Below, piece by piece: positions 17,438 to 26,161 of a stretch of DNA of 64,000 nucleotides. The position numbers and the translations under genes are program-made. This DNA is from Terriglobales bacterium (GTDB lineage Bacteria > Acidobacteriota > Terriglobia > Bryobacterales > Bryobacteraceae): the NCBI GenBank assembly GCA_027485675.1, contig JAIXQP010000017.1:124001-188000 (forward strand), read 5' to 3'. Below the pieces are notes generated by a model. The model was not told the origin of the DNA. It did no database searches and saw only the letters and a program-made list of their open reading frames with translations. How positions within the stretch are numbered: position 1 is the first letter of the stretch; every line of letters begins with the position of its first letter.

Positions 17438-18126
17438 TGCCCCAAATTACCTGGCTTGGCCACTCCACGTTTTCGCTGACGCTCGCTTCGGGCGAAGTGA
17501 TCGTCATTGACCCGTTTATCGCGGGGAACCCCAGCTTTCCCGCCGGCTACGAGTTTACCCGCGTCGATACGATCCTGGTGACCCACGGCCACGGCGATCA
17601 CTTGAGCGGGGTGCAGAGCCTGGCGGAACGCTTCGCGCCGCGCGTGGTGGCGAACTACGAGATCTGCAACTGGCTCAGCGCCAAAGGGGTGCAGAACACG
17701 ATGGCCATGAACTTCGGCGGAACGATGGCCGTGGGCGGCGTATCGGTCACGATGACCCCGGCCGTGCATTCGAGCGCGATGGAGGAGCCGGACGGCCGCA
17801 ATGTCTACGGCGGCAACCCCGGCGGATTCGTCATCCGCTGCGAAGACGGACGCGCCGCCTACTTCGCCGGCGACACCGATGTGTTTGGCGATATGGCGCT
17901 CATCCGCGAGATCTACGCGCCCGAACTGGCCGTCCTGCCCATTGGCGATGTATACACGATGGGCCCCCGCGCGGCGGCCGTCGCCGCACGGCTCCTGCAG
18001 CCGAAGACCATCATCCCGGCCCACTACGGCACCTTCCCGGTGCTCACGGGAACCCCGGCGGAGCTGCAGGCGCTGGTGGAGGCCCAGGTCTGGGTGCTCG
18101 AGCCGGGGCAGCCGGTTACTTGGTAG
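17437..18126 (+). CDS. UPF0173 metal-dependent hydrolase (metallo-beta-lactamase fold)
   Basis: A 229-residue cytoplasmic protein of the UPF0173/UlaG-like group. ITWLGHSTF begins the fold; LVTHGHGDHLSG is the HxHxDH metal motif, and FAGDTDVFGDM and IPAHYGTFPVL supply the other ligands (Asp and His). The substrate of the family is not established. Its ATG overlaps the stop of the GH3 gene by one base, so it is translationally coupled to that enzyme. Its 3' end overlaps the convergent DUF1080 gene by 11 nt. Confidence 0.9.
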   Translation: MPQITWLGHSTFSLTLASGEVIVIDPFIAGNPSFPAGYEFTRVDTILVTHGHGDHLSGVQSLAERFAPRVVANYEICNWLSAKGVQNTMAMNFGGTMAVGGVSVTMTPAVHSSAMEEPDGRNVYGGNPGGFVIRCEDGRAAYFAGDTDVFGDMALIREIYAPELAVLPIGDVYTMGPRAAAVAARLLQPKTIIPAHYGTFPVLTGTPAELQALVEAQVWVLEPGQPVTW

Positions 18127-18739
18127 CCTTGACCTCTTTCAAGCGGATGTTGCGGAACTCGACCTTCATGTCGGGCCCCTGATGGAGCTGAATGGCCAGG
18201 ATCCCGGCGAGTTTGGAGCTATCCTTCAACTCGCTGGTCACCTGGCCATTGATCTTGATGACGATGTTCTCCCCGATGGCCGAAAGCTCGATCTGGTTCC
18301 ACTCGTCCTTCTTGTAGAACTTCTCGCCCTTGCCCTTCCAACCGTTGACGATCACGCCGCGCTTGCCCTTCTCGTCATAAATCGAGCCGGTCCAGTTATC
18401 GTAGGCAATATCGGCCTGCAGCCCTTGCACGACGAACTCCGGCATCTCCGTGCTGCGGAACTGAATGCCCGAGTTGTGATTGCGGAGCTTGAACTCGGCG
18501 CGCAGCACGAAATTGCCGTACTCGCGTTCGGAGATCAGAAACGTGTTCTTGCTGATCTTCACCCCGTCCGTCGAGCCGGTCAAGACTCCCTTTTCCACCT
18601 TCCACAGGCGGGAGTCGCCCTTCCATCCTTTGAGGGACTTATTCAGAAGGGGCTTGAAGCCTTCCTTCTTTTCGGCCTTATCGACTTGGGCCAGCAGAAC
18701 GGTGCCGGCGAGGAGCAGAAGCAGAGTTGCGCGTTTCAC
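18116..18739 (-). CDS. Exported DUF1080 protein (3-keto-disaccharide hydrolase family)
   Basis: A 207-residue protein with a signal peptide (MKRATLLLLLAGTVLLAQ) and one DUF1080 concanavalin-like jelly roll: LNKSLKGWKGDSRLWKVEKG, GNFVLRAEFKLRNHNSGIQF and EWNQIELSAIGENI are typical. Some family members cleave 3-keto-glycosides made by Gfo/Idh/MocA-type oxidation; whether this one does is inference. The GTG at 18739 is preferred to an ATG at 18766 because AGGA precedes it at 8 nt and it begins directly with the signal peptide. The cytochrome P450 gene diverges from the same small region. Confidence 0.85.
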   Translation of the reverse strand: MKRATLLLLLAGTVLLAQVDKAEKKEGFKPLLNKSLKGWKGDSRLWKVEKGVLTGSTDGVKISKNTFLISEREYGNFVLRAEFKLRNHNSGIQFRSTEMPEFVVQGLQADIAYDNWTGSIYDEKGKRGVIVNGWKGKGEKFYKKDEWNQIELSAIGENIVIKINGQVTSELKDSSKLAGILAIQLHQGPDMKVEFRNIRLKEVKATK

Positions 18740-18765
18740 AGCATAAATCCTATCATCGAAGAGCA

Positions 18766-20073
18766 TTGAGCCGCCCCAAAATCTCCCCCTGGGAGATGAT
18801 CCAGAACCCCCTGCGCTACTTCGCGCACCTCGCCGACTCGCAGGGTCCGCGGGCCCACCTGAAGCTGGGGAACCGCCACTTCTATCTGCTCAACGACCCG
18901 GAGCTGATCCGGGACTTGCTGATTACCCAGGGCGCGGCGTTTGAAAAATTCCCCCGCATTGAACGCACCAAAGGCCTGTTCGGCGAAGGGCTCCTGACGA
19001 GCGAAGACCCCTTCCACCTGCGGCAGCGGCGTCTGATGCAGCCGGCCTTCCAACGCGAGCGCATCGCCGGCTACGGCCGCATGATGACCCGCTGCACCCA
19101 GGCGCTCATGGCGGACTGGCGCGACGGCCAGGAGATTGAAGCCACCGAGGCGATGAGCCAGTTGACCCTCGAGATTGTCGCCCGCAGCCTGTTCACCACC
19201 GAAGCCGGCGACAAAGCCGCCACCATCGCGCACGAACTCGAAGTGGTCCTGAAGATGCTGAACCAGCTGGTGATGCCCTGGGGGCCCCTGCTGCTCGGCC
19301 TGCCCCTGCCCGCCAGCCGGCGCTACCGGGCCGCCCTGCACCAGCTCGACGAGATCGTCTACGGCGTGATTGACGACCGCATCGCCAGCGGCGCCGACCA
19401 TGACGACCTGCTGGGCATGCTCCTCAGCGTCCGCGACGCCGAAACCGGAGAGCGCATGGACCGGCTGCAGATCCGCGACGAAGTGATGACCATCTTCGTC
19501 GCCGGCCACGAGACCGCGGCTAATGCCCTGGCCTGGACGCTGTACCTGCTGGCGGCGAACCCCGACATCCGCGAACAGATGGAGCAGGAGCTCGACCAGG
19601 TGCTGGGCGGCCGCCCGCCGGGTCCGGAAGACTATCCCCAGCTCCCGCTCTGCCAGCGCGTGTTTCAAGAGTCGATGCGGCTCTATCCCCCCGTCTGGAT
19701 TCTCGGCCGGCGGGCGCTCGACGCCTACAGCTATCAGGATTTCGCGGCGCCCAAAGGCTCCATCCTGCTCGTCTGCATGGCCGTTCTGCACCGCCGGGAG
19801 GAGTTCTTTCCGGAACCGGACCGGTTTCTCCCCGACCGGTGGCTGCAGCCCACGGCGCCGAAGTTCGCCTATTTGCCGTTTGGCGGCGGCGGCCGGCTCT
19901 GCATTGGGGAACGCTACGCCTGGATGGAAGGCGTCCTCTGCCTAGCTAACCTGGCGCAACGGTACCGGCTGGACCTGCTGCCGGGAAACCAGGTGGAGCC
20001 CCTGGGACTCCTCACGCTCCGGCCGAAGCATGGATTGCGGATGCGGATAAGCGCTCGGGTCCAACAGGGCTAA
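18766..20073 (+). CDS. Cytochrome P450
   Basis: A 435-residue soluble P450. The I-helix AGHET (residues 246-250) activates oxygen, ESMRLYP holds the ExxR motif (302-305), and FGGGGRLCIGERY carries the heme ligand Cys379. The length and the HLRQRRLMQPAF C-helix match bacterial P450s related to CYP102-like or CYP4-like clans. No ferredoxin or reductase gene is adjacent, so electron partners must lie elsewhere. The start is uncertain: the TTG at 18766 is chosen because the frame upstream would overlap the divergent DUF1080 start; the next ATG in frame is at residue 11. Substrate unknown. Confidence 0.9.
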   Translation: MSRPKISPWEMIQNPLRYFAHLADSQGPRAHLKLGNRHFYLLNDPELIRDLLITQGAAFEKFPRIERTKGLFGEGLLTSEDPFHLRQRRLMQPAFQRERIAGYGRMMTRCTQALMADWRDGQEIEATEAMSQLTLEIVARSLFTTEAGDKAATIAHELEVVLKMLNQLVMPWGPLLLGLPLPASRRYRAALHQLDEIVYGVIDDRIASGADHDDLLGMLLSVRDAETGERMDRLQIRDEVMTIFVAGHETAANALAWTLYLLAANPDIREQMEQELDQVLGGRPPGPEDYPQLPLCQRVFQESMRLYPPVWILGRRALDAYSYQDFAAPKGSILLVCMAVLHRREEFFPEPDRFLPDRWLQPTAPKFAYLPFGGGGRLCIGERYAWMEGVLCLANLAQRYRLDLLPGNQVEPLGLLTLRPKHGLRMRISARVQQG

Positions 20074-20292
20074 CGACGGTGCCGGCGGCGGCGGCGAGGC
20101 CAGTTCCCGCAGGGCCCGATAGTACGAGCTTTCGGCGGCTTCCACATAGCGCTGGGCGCAAGCGAACGCGGCGGCAAGGGCAGCATTCTCCGGGGTGACG
20201 GCGAAACGCTCGAGCAGGGTCGTCTCCAGGCGCTGCGCCCGTTCGAGGCGGGACTGAGCGGCGGCAATCTGGCGGGAAAAAGATTGTTTCAT
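19942..20292 (-). CDS. Small coiled-coil protein, overlapping the P450 3' end
   Basis: A 116-residue frame. Residues 1-65 are Ala/Glu/Arg/Gln-rich and probably helical (QSRLERAQRLETTLLERF), followed by a Pro-rich linker (ASPPPPAP) and a C-terminal third that lies antisense to the last 132 nt of the P450 gene. The N-terminal half occupies otherwise empty DNA and reads like a real helical protein. The antisense third may just be lack of a stop. No family is recognised and the ribosome-binding site is poor (GGAG only 2 nt from the ATG). Confidence 0.45.
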   Translation of the reverse strand: MKQSFSRQIAAAQSRLERAQRLETTLLERFAVTPENAALAAAFACAQRYVEAAESSYYRALRELASPPPPAPSLALLDPSAYPHPQSMLRPEREESQGLHLVSRQQVQPVPLRQVS

Positions 20293-20380
20293 GGCTCCAC
20301 GGTACTGCCCGCGCGGGAGCCAACCGGACCCGGGCCATCTCTATCCCCTTGAAAAGAAATGACAAATTTTTTCAAATACC

Positions 20381-20791
20381 ATGGCACCGATGGGTTTAGT
20401 ACCACCCGGAGATCGGTACCGCCGGGTGAGTCCTAGCCCGCCAGTAACGTTGTGGGACCTGGAGCGGGGGGATAGCCTTGGGGAGAGGGAAGCCCGCTTG
20501 ATTCAGCTCATCTACCAATACTCTTACCTGCAGATGCTCGACTTTCTGACCACCGTAGCGTTTCTGCTCAACGGCGTCGAAGAGGGCAACCCGTTGGTGC
20601 GTTGGGCGATTGCTGCCGCTCCCTCCCCGCTGCTGGGACTGCTGTTTGTGAAGCTCCTGGCGATCGGGCTGGGGATCTACTGCTGGCAAACGGGAAAGCT
20701 GCGCCTGCTGTCGAAGATCAACATCGGCTTCGCCGCGCTCATCGCCTGGAACCTGCTCTCGCTGATCCTGAAGTCTTCGATGCAGGCCTAG
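20381..20791 (+). CDS. DUF5658-like small membrane protein
   Basis: A 136-residue protein whose C-terminal two thirds match the DUF5658 pattern: QMLDFLTTVAFLLNGVEEGNPLVRW, with an Asp and Gly-x-x-Glu-Gly-Asn-Pro motif, then two or three hydrophobic segments (LLGLLFVKLLAIGLGIYCW, KINIGFAALIAWNLLSLIL). It should be an inner-membrane protein. The hydrophilic first 40 residues are less certain; ATG codons at 20381 and 20390 are both possible. It converges on the PhoB-like regulator, with one base between the stops. Function unknown. Confidence 0.72.
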   Translation: MAPMGLVPPGDRYRRVSPSPPVTLWDLERGDSLGEREARLIQLIYQYSYLQMLDFLTTVAFLLNGVEEGNPLVRWAIAAAPSPLLGLLFVKLLAIGLGIYCWQTGKLRLLSKINIGFAALIAWNLLSLILKSSMQA

Positions 20792-20792
20792 C

Positions 20793-21524
20793 CTATCGGG
20801 CGGCGTTCGCGCCTTCGGCCGCCGGTTCCGGGGAACCCGAGCCGCCGTTCTCGTTGAAGCTATAACCAAAGCCGCGGACGCTGCGAATATAGAGCGGATT
20901 GGTCGGATCCTTTTCGACCTTCTGCCGGAGCCGCAGGACGTAGACGTCCACCGTACGGTCCGTCACCGCCCGGTCATGCCCCCAGACGGCGTTCAGGAGC
21001 TGCTCACGGCTAAAGACAACGCCCGGGCGAGACATCAGAAACTCGAGCAGGCGGAACTCCGTGGCGGTCAGGGTGAGCTCTTCGCCCCCGAGGTAGACCC
21101 GGCAGGCGTTCCGGTCGAGCTCCAGGGCGCCCACCTTCAGCGAGCGGGTCGGCTGCGCCTGGCCCCGGAACTGGATCTTGATGCGGGCAATCAATTCGCG
21201 AACGAAGAACGGCTTAACGATGTAGTCGTTCGCGCCGAGTTCGAGGCCGACAATCCGGTCCGTCTCCGTCGCGCGCGCCGTGAGGAAGATCACGGGAATA
21301 TTGGCCAGCTCCGGATGGCTGCGAATCGCCTTGCAGATCTCCAGGCCATCGGAATCGGGCAGCATGATATCGAGAATCACCAGGTCGGGGCGTTCCCGCT
21401 TACAGAGATCCAGAGCCCCCTTGCCGGTCTGGGAACCCGCGAAAAAGTATCCTTCCTTTTCGAGGTTGTACTTTAACAGCGCGAACAGGTCGGCATCGTC
21501 TTCGATCAGTACAATCTTTTTCAT
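20793..21524 (-). CDS. OmpR/PhoB-family response regulator
   Basis: A 243-residue transcription regulator. The receiver domain (residues 1-120) has the acidic pair in LIEDDAD, phosphoacceptor Asp52 in VILDIMLPDSDG, and Lys in YIVKPFF. The winged-helix DNA-binding domain (about 132-228) shows LTATEFRLLEFLMSRPGVVFSR and TVDVYVLRLRQKVE, then YIRSVRGFGYSF. A short Gly/Ser/Ala tail ends the protein. The histidine kinase is encoded 38 nt upstream on the same strand, so this is a two-component pair with the kinase gene first. Resemblance is closest to PhoB, but no pst or phoU genes are near. Confidence 0.93.
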   Translation of the reverse strand: MKKIVLIEDDADLFALLKYNLEKEGYFFAGSQTGKGALDLCKRERPDLVILDIMLPDSDGLEICKAIRSHPELANIPVIFLTARATETDRIVGLELGANDYIVKPFFVRELIARIKIQFRGQAQPTRSLKVGALELDRNACRVYLGGEELTLTATEFRLLEFLMSRPGVVFSREQLLNAVWGHDRAVTDRTVDVYVLRLRQKVEKDPTNPLYIRSVRGFGYSFNENGGSGSPEPAAEGANAAR

Positions 21525-21562
21525 GACTCTTTCAAACTACAGCGGCAGGAGTTTCAATCCGA

Positions 21563-23047
21563 TTACGAAACCATTAACTCTGAACGAATATCGCTCTGCT
21601 CGCTCATGCCGAGATCATCGTGCGGCAGAGTGAAGGCGAACTCAGAACCCTGGCCCACTTCGCTGGTCACGCGCACTTCCCCGCCCTGCGCTTTGACGAG
21701 ATGCTTGACGATCGCCAGACCCAGGCCCGTGCCGCCCAGTTCGCGCGAGCGGGCCTTGTCGACCCGGTAGAACCGTTCGAACAGGCGGGGCAGATCCTCC
21801 CGCGGAATGCCGATGCCGGAATCCTTCACATAGATTTCGACGAAGGGTTGGGGATCCAACTCACGGACGCCCACCAGGATCGAACCGTTCTCGGGCGTGT
21901 ACTTCAGCGCGTTATCCACCAGGTTCGTCAGCACCTGATTCACGGCTTCGGAGTCGCAGAACGCTTCCGGCCGCGACGTGCTCGGCGAGAACTGAATGGT
22001 GATGTTCTTCTTCTGGGCCAGCGGCAGCATGGAATCCACCGTGTTTTGCACCAGCTGATCGACGTGATAGGAGGCGAACTGGAACTTCTGCTGCTTCAGC
22101 TCCACGCGCGAGAGCGTTAACAGATCGGCGGTGAGGTTCGCGAGGCGTTCGGCGTTCTGCCGGATGATGCCAAGGAAACGGATGTTGTGGTCCGGATCGT
22201 GAATGGCCCCGTCGAGCAGCGTCTCGGTGTAGCCCTGAATAGACGCCAGCGGCGTCCGCAACTCGTGCGAGACGTTGATGACGAAGTCCTTGCGCACCCG
22301 TTCGAGCTTTTCGAGTTCGGCGTGTTCCCGCTCCAGTTTCTGGAACATCCCTTCGAGGGTTTCGCCGGTTTCGTTCAGCTTTCGTTCGAGCAGGCCAAGT
22401 TCGTCCGTACCGGGCGAGGCGAGCCGTGCTTGAAAATTGCCCTTCGCCAGTTCGGCGGAGTACTCGATGATCAGGCCCAGGCGGCGGGAAACCCACCGGG
22501 CAAAGAGGGCGGCGAGCAAAATCGCCGGCAGAAAGGCGAGCGCCGTGGAGGCGAGCATCCGGCGGCGAATGGCGTCCACCTGGCTCTGAATCTCCGAGAG
22601 GGGAACGGCGAGCCGCAACGCCCCATCCTTCACGGGCACGGCGACATACAGGAACGGCACGCCCAGCGTCGGGCTCTTCCGGCGGATGGAGCCGGCCTGG
22701 CCCGCCAAAGCCGCCTGCACTTCGCTGCGGTTGGAGTGGTTCTCCATCTTGTCGGCGGAGGCTTCCGAATCGGCGAGGACCCGGCCATCGCGAGCAATCA
22801 GCGTCAACCGCCCGCGCGCTGCTTTGGCGTACTTCTCAAACTGCACCGGATCGGAGGGCACGGCGATCGCCAGCATTCGGCCCTTGTCAACCAGCTCCCG
22901 TTCCAGCGTTTCGAGATAGGTCGACTCAGCGACCTTCGAAGCGAAGAAGTCCACCGCGACGAGCGCCACCACCAGCAGGCAAAGCACCGCTCCGATTAGT
23001 TTAAAAAAGATTTTCCCCGTCAACGGCGAGTCGCTCCTACGCTTCAT
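21563..23047 (-). CDS. PhoR-like membrane sensor histidine kinase
   Basis: A 494-residue kinase. An N-terminal membrane segment (about 16-37, LIGAVLCLLVVALVAVDFF) and a second near residue 170 (MLASTALAFLPAILLAALFA) flank an extracytoplasmic sensor of about 130 residues. HAMP follows, then HisKA with the phosphoaccepting His in FVINVSHELRTPLASIQGY, and HATPase with NQVLTNLVDNALKYT, DSGIGIPREDLPRLFERFYRV and GGTGLGLAIVK. It phosphorylates the downstream response regulator. The ATG at 23047 is chosen over an in-frame codon 42 nt upstream because it starts just before the basic residues and first membrane segment. Signal unknown. Confidence 0.92.
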   Translation of the reverse strand: MKRRSDSPLTGKIFFKLIGAVLCLLVVALVAVDFFASKVAESTYLETLERELVDKGRMLAIAVPSDPVQFEKYAKAARGRLTLIARDGRVLADSEASADKMENHSNRSEVQAALAGQAGSIRRKSPTLGVPFLYVAVPVKDGALRLAVPLSEIQSQVDAIRRRMLASTALAFLPAILLAALFARWVSRRLGLIIEYSAELAKGNFQARLASPGTDELGLLERKLNETGETLEGMFQKLEREHAELEKLERVRKDFVINVSHELRTPLASIQGYTETLLDGAIHDPDHNIRFLGIIRQNAERLANLTADLLTLSRVELKQQKFQFASYHVDQLVQNTVDSMLPLAQKKNITIQFSPSTSRPEAFCDSEAVNQVLTNLVDNALKYTPENGSILVGVRELDPQPFVEIYVKDSGIGIPREDLPRLFERFYRVDKARSRELGGTGLGLAIVKHLVKAQGGEVRVTSEVGQGSEFAFTLPHDDLGMSEQSDIRSELMVS

Positions 23048-23128
23048 TGTAGCCGGGGTTCCCAACTTCCGAGGTTGGACCACCGGCAATTACAGACTGA
23101 TGAATGTCACCAAAACATTTCGTTAATC

Positions 23129-24001
23129 TTATGGTTCCAGATCAACGATGGTATAAGCCGGCACGAGGGGGAGGGAGAATTCGGTTGTTTCGGCGGTCAC
23201 GGTGAGATCGCGGGCTTCGACGGCCCCCGCCGAGGAGGTCAGTTTGATCTTGGCAAAGCGCCCGAGCAACCGGACGCGGAGACCTTCGACCGGGCGGTTG
23301 CCATAGTTGAGCAGGATGACCCGGCGCCCGGAGGCGTCGCCTTGCAAGCGGGCGATCACCACGTCGGAGCCGTAGATGCGGAGCAGCCGGCGGTCGTCGC
23401 CCAGCTTCTGGCGCACCTCGTAGGCGTACTTGGAGGGGTCGCCGGAGTTGGGCTTGACGTTGAGGGCAAGCGCGGGGTCCGGGGCGGCGACTACCTTGAA
23501 CAGAAGGTTGCGGCGGACCAGCAGGTTCAGGTTTTCGCCGGCGGCGGGCGAGCCATCGTCGACGAAGCCGATGTTGGCCAGCACCGGCAAACGGGAGGGC
23601 GGCAGCCCGGCTACGAACTTCACGGCCTCGGCGTACTTGGGCCAATCCTTGGGGGCCACCTTCAGAATCGCGTCGACGCCATAGGCGTGGGCTTCGGCGG
23701 CGGCGAGCATCGGGTTGGGCGCATCGACCAAGGCGGTGTTCTTCAATCCGCGCACGTACTGCCAGCCGTTGGAGTTCACCCAGGGCGCGTTCGACGCCGA
23801 GGCGACATTCATGCGGTACTGCACTCCCGGCGCCGGGAGCTTCGTCACGGCCGGGAGCGGCTTGGCGCAAGCACCGGCCGCCGTCCAGGAGGCGACGGCC
23901 TCGGGAGCGACATAGACGCAGTCGATGCCGAGCGGCTTGAGTTGAGGCGCGGCGGAGGGCGGCGCGTCGGTAAAGAGACTAATCAGAACGAGAGCAAGCA
24001 T
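23129..24001 (-). CDS. Exported protein of unknown function, possible glycosidase-like
   Basis: A 290-residue protein with a short hydrophobic start (MLALVLISLFTDAPPSAAP), so probably exported. The first 190 residues have alternating strand/helix patterns (QYVRGLKNTALVDAPNPMLA, PVLANIGFVDDG) and the last 80 look like the beta-sandwich that ends many glycoside hydrolases (VILLNYGNRPVEGLRVRLL, LPLVPAYTIVDLEP). I see no catalytic motif I can name. It directly abuts the DUF362 stop (TAAATG), so the two genes are cotranscribed. A hydrolase or sugar-binding role is only a guess. Confidence 0.65.
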   Translation of the reverse strand: MLALVLISLFTDAPPSAAPQLKPLGIDCVYVAPEAVASWTAAGACAKPLPAVTKLPAPGVQYRMNVASASNAPWVNSNGWQYVRGLKNTALVDAPNPMLAAAEAHAYGVDAILKVAPKDWPKYAEAVKFVAGLPPSRLPVLANIGFVDDGSPAAGENLNLLVRRNLLFKVVAAPDPALALNVKPNSGDPSKYAYEVRQKLGDDRRLLRIYGSDVVIARLQGDASGRRVILLNYGNRPVEGLRVRLLGRFAKIKLTSSAGAVEARDLTVTAETTEFSLPLVPAYTIVDLEP

Positions 24002-25132
24002 TTAGAGAGTGAGAGAGCGGAAGTCGATCTTCTTCTTGTCGTATTCGCCCAGGCCCAGGGTGCCGGCGTACTCGATGTGTCCGGGTTCGCGGATGAACCG
24101 GTTCCAGTTGGGCCCGGACTTGCGCTCGCCCGTCTTAATCAAGTGCTCCGGCGAACGGTTCCAGACGCTGACCGCGCCCTTCAGCTTGCGTTGTTCTTCG
24201 ATGATGTCGAGCAGGATGCGGTCCATGGCCACCGGGTCGGTGCCGAACATCATCTTGCCGGGATAGAAGCGGTAGTCCTTGTTGGGCGAGAACGGACCGC
24301 CGTGCCAGACGCCCTTGAGCCCGTCCATCAGATGCAGCACGGTGCGGGAGCGGACCGGCTCCACCATCGCCAGCGCGCCAATGAAGGAGAAGGTATTCGT
24401 CTTCTCGAAGCGGTGGGAGCGGGCGACGTTATGGAAGTTGCCGTAGGCGATGTTCTTAAGGCAGCCGGTGACGCCCGAGGCGCCGTGATCCTTCATGTTC
24501 GGAATGTTGATGAGTTTGGTGAACGTCTCCGACACCTGGCGGATGACATTCGACCGGGTATCCTCTTCGCCGAAGAAATCCACTTCCACGTAGGTCTTCG
24601 GGTCGTAGCCGTTCAAGGCGTCTCGCAAGGCGGAGGCGGCCAGGATGTTGACGCCTTCGGGAACGTACTTGTGATAGCCCACCGAGTCCATCTGGTCTTT
24701 GAATCGCTCATAGATCCAGATATTGGAGGGCTTCACGCCGGTGGCGATCAACTGGCGGACGGTTTCGGCCACGATCACCGGATGCGAGCAGATGCCCGGC
24801 GCCCCCGAGCAGTTCACCTTCAAGCCCACGACGTCCTTGGGCTCGACGAAGCGGCGCCAGGCGGTCCGCAGATCCTTGTCGCCGGTCAACGACAACATGC
24901 CGCGGCTCATCATCTCCTGCACGGTGGGGACGTCAACCGTCTCGGTGGCGGCGTCGATGGACCGCGGAGCGTGGACCGAGGCCACCCGTCCGCGGAACGC
25001 GCCGGGCATGCCGGGCTTGGCCCAAGGCTGATAGGCCGATTGGACGCGATACTGAGGAAGCTCGGCGGGGGTGGCCGCGGCGGCGGCGGTGGCGGCCAGA
25101 GGGGGCAGCGTCAAAAAGCTACGGCGTCGCAT
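24002..25132 (-). CDS. Exported DUF362 domain protein
   Basis: A 376-residue protein beginning MRRRSFLTLPPLAATAAAAA, an export signal with clustered Arg. DUF362 features follow: DVVGLKVNCSGAPGICSHPVIV, ITKLINIPNMKDHGASG-like core and DPVAMDRILLDIIEEQRK. Only few Cys are present and no ferredoxin CxxCxxCxxxC repeat is seen, so it is the cluster-free form. The function of the family is unknown. The ATG at 25132 is chosen because it begins the signal sequence; the frame upstream overlaps the divergent RidA gene. Only 15 nt separate the two start codons. Confidence 0.85.
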   Translation of the reverse strand: MRRRSFLTLPPLAATAAAAATPAELPQYRVQSAYQPWAKPGMPGAFRGRVASVHAPRSIDAATETVDVPTVQEMMSRGMLSLTGDKDLRTAWRRFVEPKDVVGLKVNCSGAPGICSHPVIVAETVRQLIATGVKPSNIWIYERFKDQMDSVGYHKYVPEGVNILAASALRDALNGYDPKTYVEVDFFGEEDTRSNVIRQVSETFTKLINIPNMKDHGASGVTGCLKNIAYGNFHNVARSHRFEKTNTFSFIGALAMVEPVRSRTVLHLMDGLKGVWHGGPFSPNKDYRFYPGKMMFGTDPVAMDRILLDIIEEQRKLKGAVSVWNRSPEHLIKTGERKSGPNWNRFIREPGHIEYAGTLGLGEYDKKKIDFRSLTL

Positions 25133-25147
25133 ACAATGCAACTTAGC

Positions 25148-25603
25148 ATGAACAAACCCACCAACTCTCGACGCAACTTGATTGCCGCCGCGGCCGGCTT
25201 GGCCGGAGCAGCGGCGGCCCAGGCCCAGACGCCCGCCAAGCCGGAGAAAAAGGTTCACTACAAAGGCAAGAAGCCGGAGAAGACGCCGTTGTTCAACGGT
25301 GCGGTTTCCTACGGCAATCTGCTGTTTATCGCTGGAAAAGGCGCGCATTTTGAAGGCGACATCAAGGCGCACACCAAGCATGTGCTCGATGAAGTGGAAA
25401 AAGAGCTGATCAACGCCGGGTCCTCAATGGACAAGGTTTTGAAGTGCAATGTTTACCTTCATGACCTGAACGACTACAAGGGCATGAACGAAATGTTCCA
25501 GGGACGTTTCGGCACTGAGCCGCCCGTCCGGACGACCATCGCGGCCTACGGCGGCATTCCCGGCAACTCGCTCGTCGAGATCGACGTGATCGCCTACATC
25601 TAG
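25148..25603 (+). CDS. RidA-family protein with export signal
   Basis: A 151-residue protein whose C-terminal 110 residues match RidA/YjgF (LFNGAVSYGNLLFIAGKGAH, MDKVLKCNVYLHDLNDYKGMNE, PPVRTTIAAYGGIPGNSLVEIDVIA). The enamine-binding Arg is present in PPVRTT. Classical RidA deaminates reactive 2-aminoacrylate in the cytoplasm; here residues 1-31 form an export signal with a twin-arginine-like SRRNLIAAAAG, so the enzyme is predicted outside the cytoplasm. An in-frame ATG at 25136 is possible but lies on a TACAAT hexamer that could be the -10. Convergent with nadD, with no base between the stops. Confidence 0.85.
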   Translation: MNKPTNSRRNLIAAAAGLAGAAAAQAQTPAKPEKKVHYKGKKPEKTPLFNGAVSYGNLLFIAGKGAHFEGDIKAHTKHVLDEVEKELINAGSSMDKVLKCNVYLHDLNDYKGMNEMFQGRFGTEPPVRTTIAAYGGIPGNSLVEIDVIAYI

Positions 25604-26158
25604 CTAGAAGCCGTACAGGCGTTCGGCGCGAATGAACGCCGCCACCGCGGGGGGAAGCTCATCGGGCATCTCCTCGCGGGCCAACTCCTCGCGAATCCGC
25701 GTGGAGGAGACATCGAGCTCCAGGGTTTCGAGCGGCAGCACGCGGGCGCCCTCCGGAATCGCGTAGGTGCTGCCCGGCCGGGAAACGACGATGAACGTGA
25801 CGAGGTCCAGGACGTCGCGCCAGCGGAACCACGTCGTGATTTCCGCGAAGGCGTCGGCGCCGATGAGGAAGAACCACTCGCCGCCCGTGGGAATCAGCCG
25901 TTCGAGGGTGAGAATCGAATAGCTCTTCTCGTTTGCCTGCTCAATATCGGAGACGGCGAACTGCGGGTTGCCGGCGCAGGCGAGTTGCACCATGCGCAGG
26001 CGTTGGGCGTACGGGGTGCGCCCTGGCTTATGCGGCGGCACGGCGTTGGGGATAAACAGAATTTGATCGAGATGGAACTGCCGAGCGGCTTCCGCGGCTA
26101 CGACCAGATGAGCGGAGTGGATGGGGTCAAAAGTACCGCCGAAAATCGCGATCCGCAT
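25604..26158 (-). CDS. nadD: Nicotinate-nucleotide adenylyltransferase
   Basis: A 184-residue enzyme that makes nicotinic acid adenine dinucleotide from NaMN and ATP in NAD synthesis. IAIFGGTFDPIHSAHLVVA holds the nucleotidyltransferase GGTFDPxHxAH motif, FFLIGADAFAEITTWFRW the substrate loop, and VSSTRIREEL the second nucleotide-binding signature. The length is normal. It starts 3 nt after the end of the outer-membrane protein gene on the same strand. DUF507 or rsfS, common neighbours, are not next to it. Confidence 0.94.
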   Translation of the reverse strand: MRIAIFGGTFDPIHSAHLVVAAEAARQFHLDQILFIPNAVPPHKPGRTPYAQRLRMVQLACAGNPQFAVSDIEQANEKSYSILTLERLIPTGGEWFFLIGADAFAEITTWFRWRDVLDLVTFIVVSRPGSTYAIPEGARVLPLETLELDVSSTRIREELAREEMPDELPPAVAAFIRAERLYGF

Positions 26159-26161
26159 TGG

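Noticed and set aside
23075-25603. Long plus-strand frame of 842 codons
   Set aside because: Most of it is antisense to two well-supported exported-protein genes and has His/Arg/Gly-rich composition typical of shadow frames in GC-rich DNA. Only the last 151 codons (RidA) are coding.
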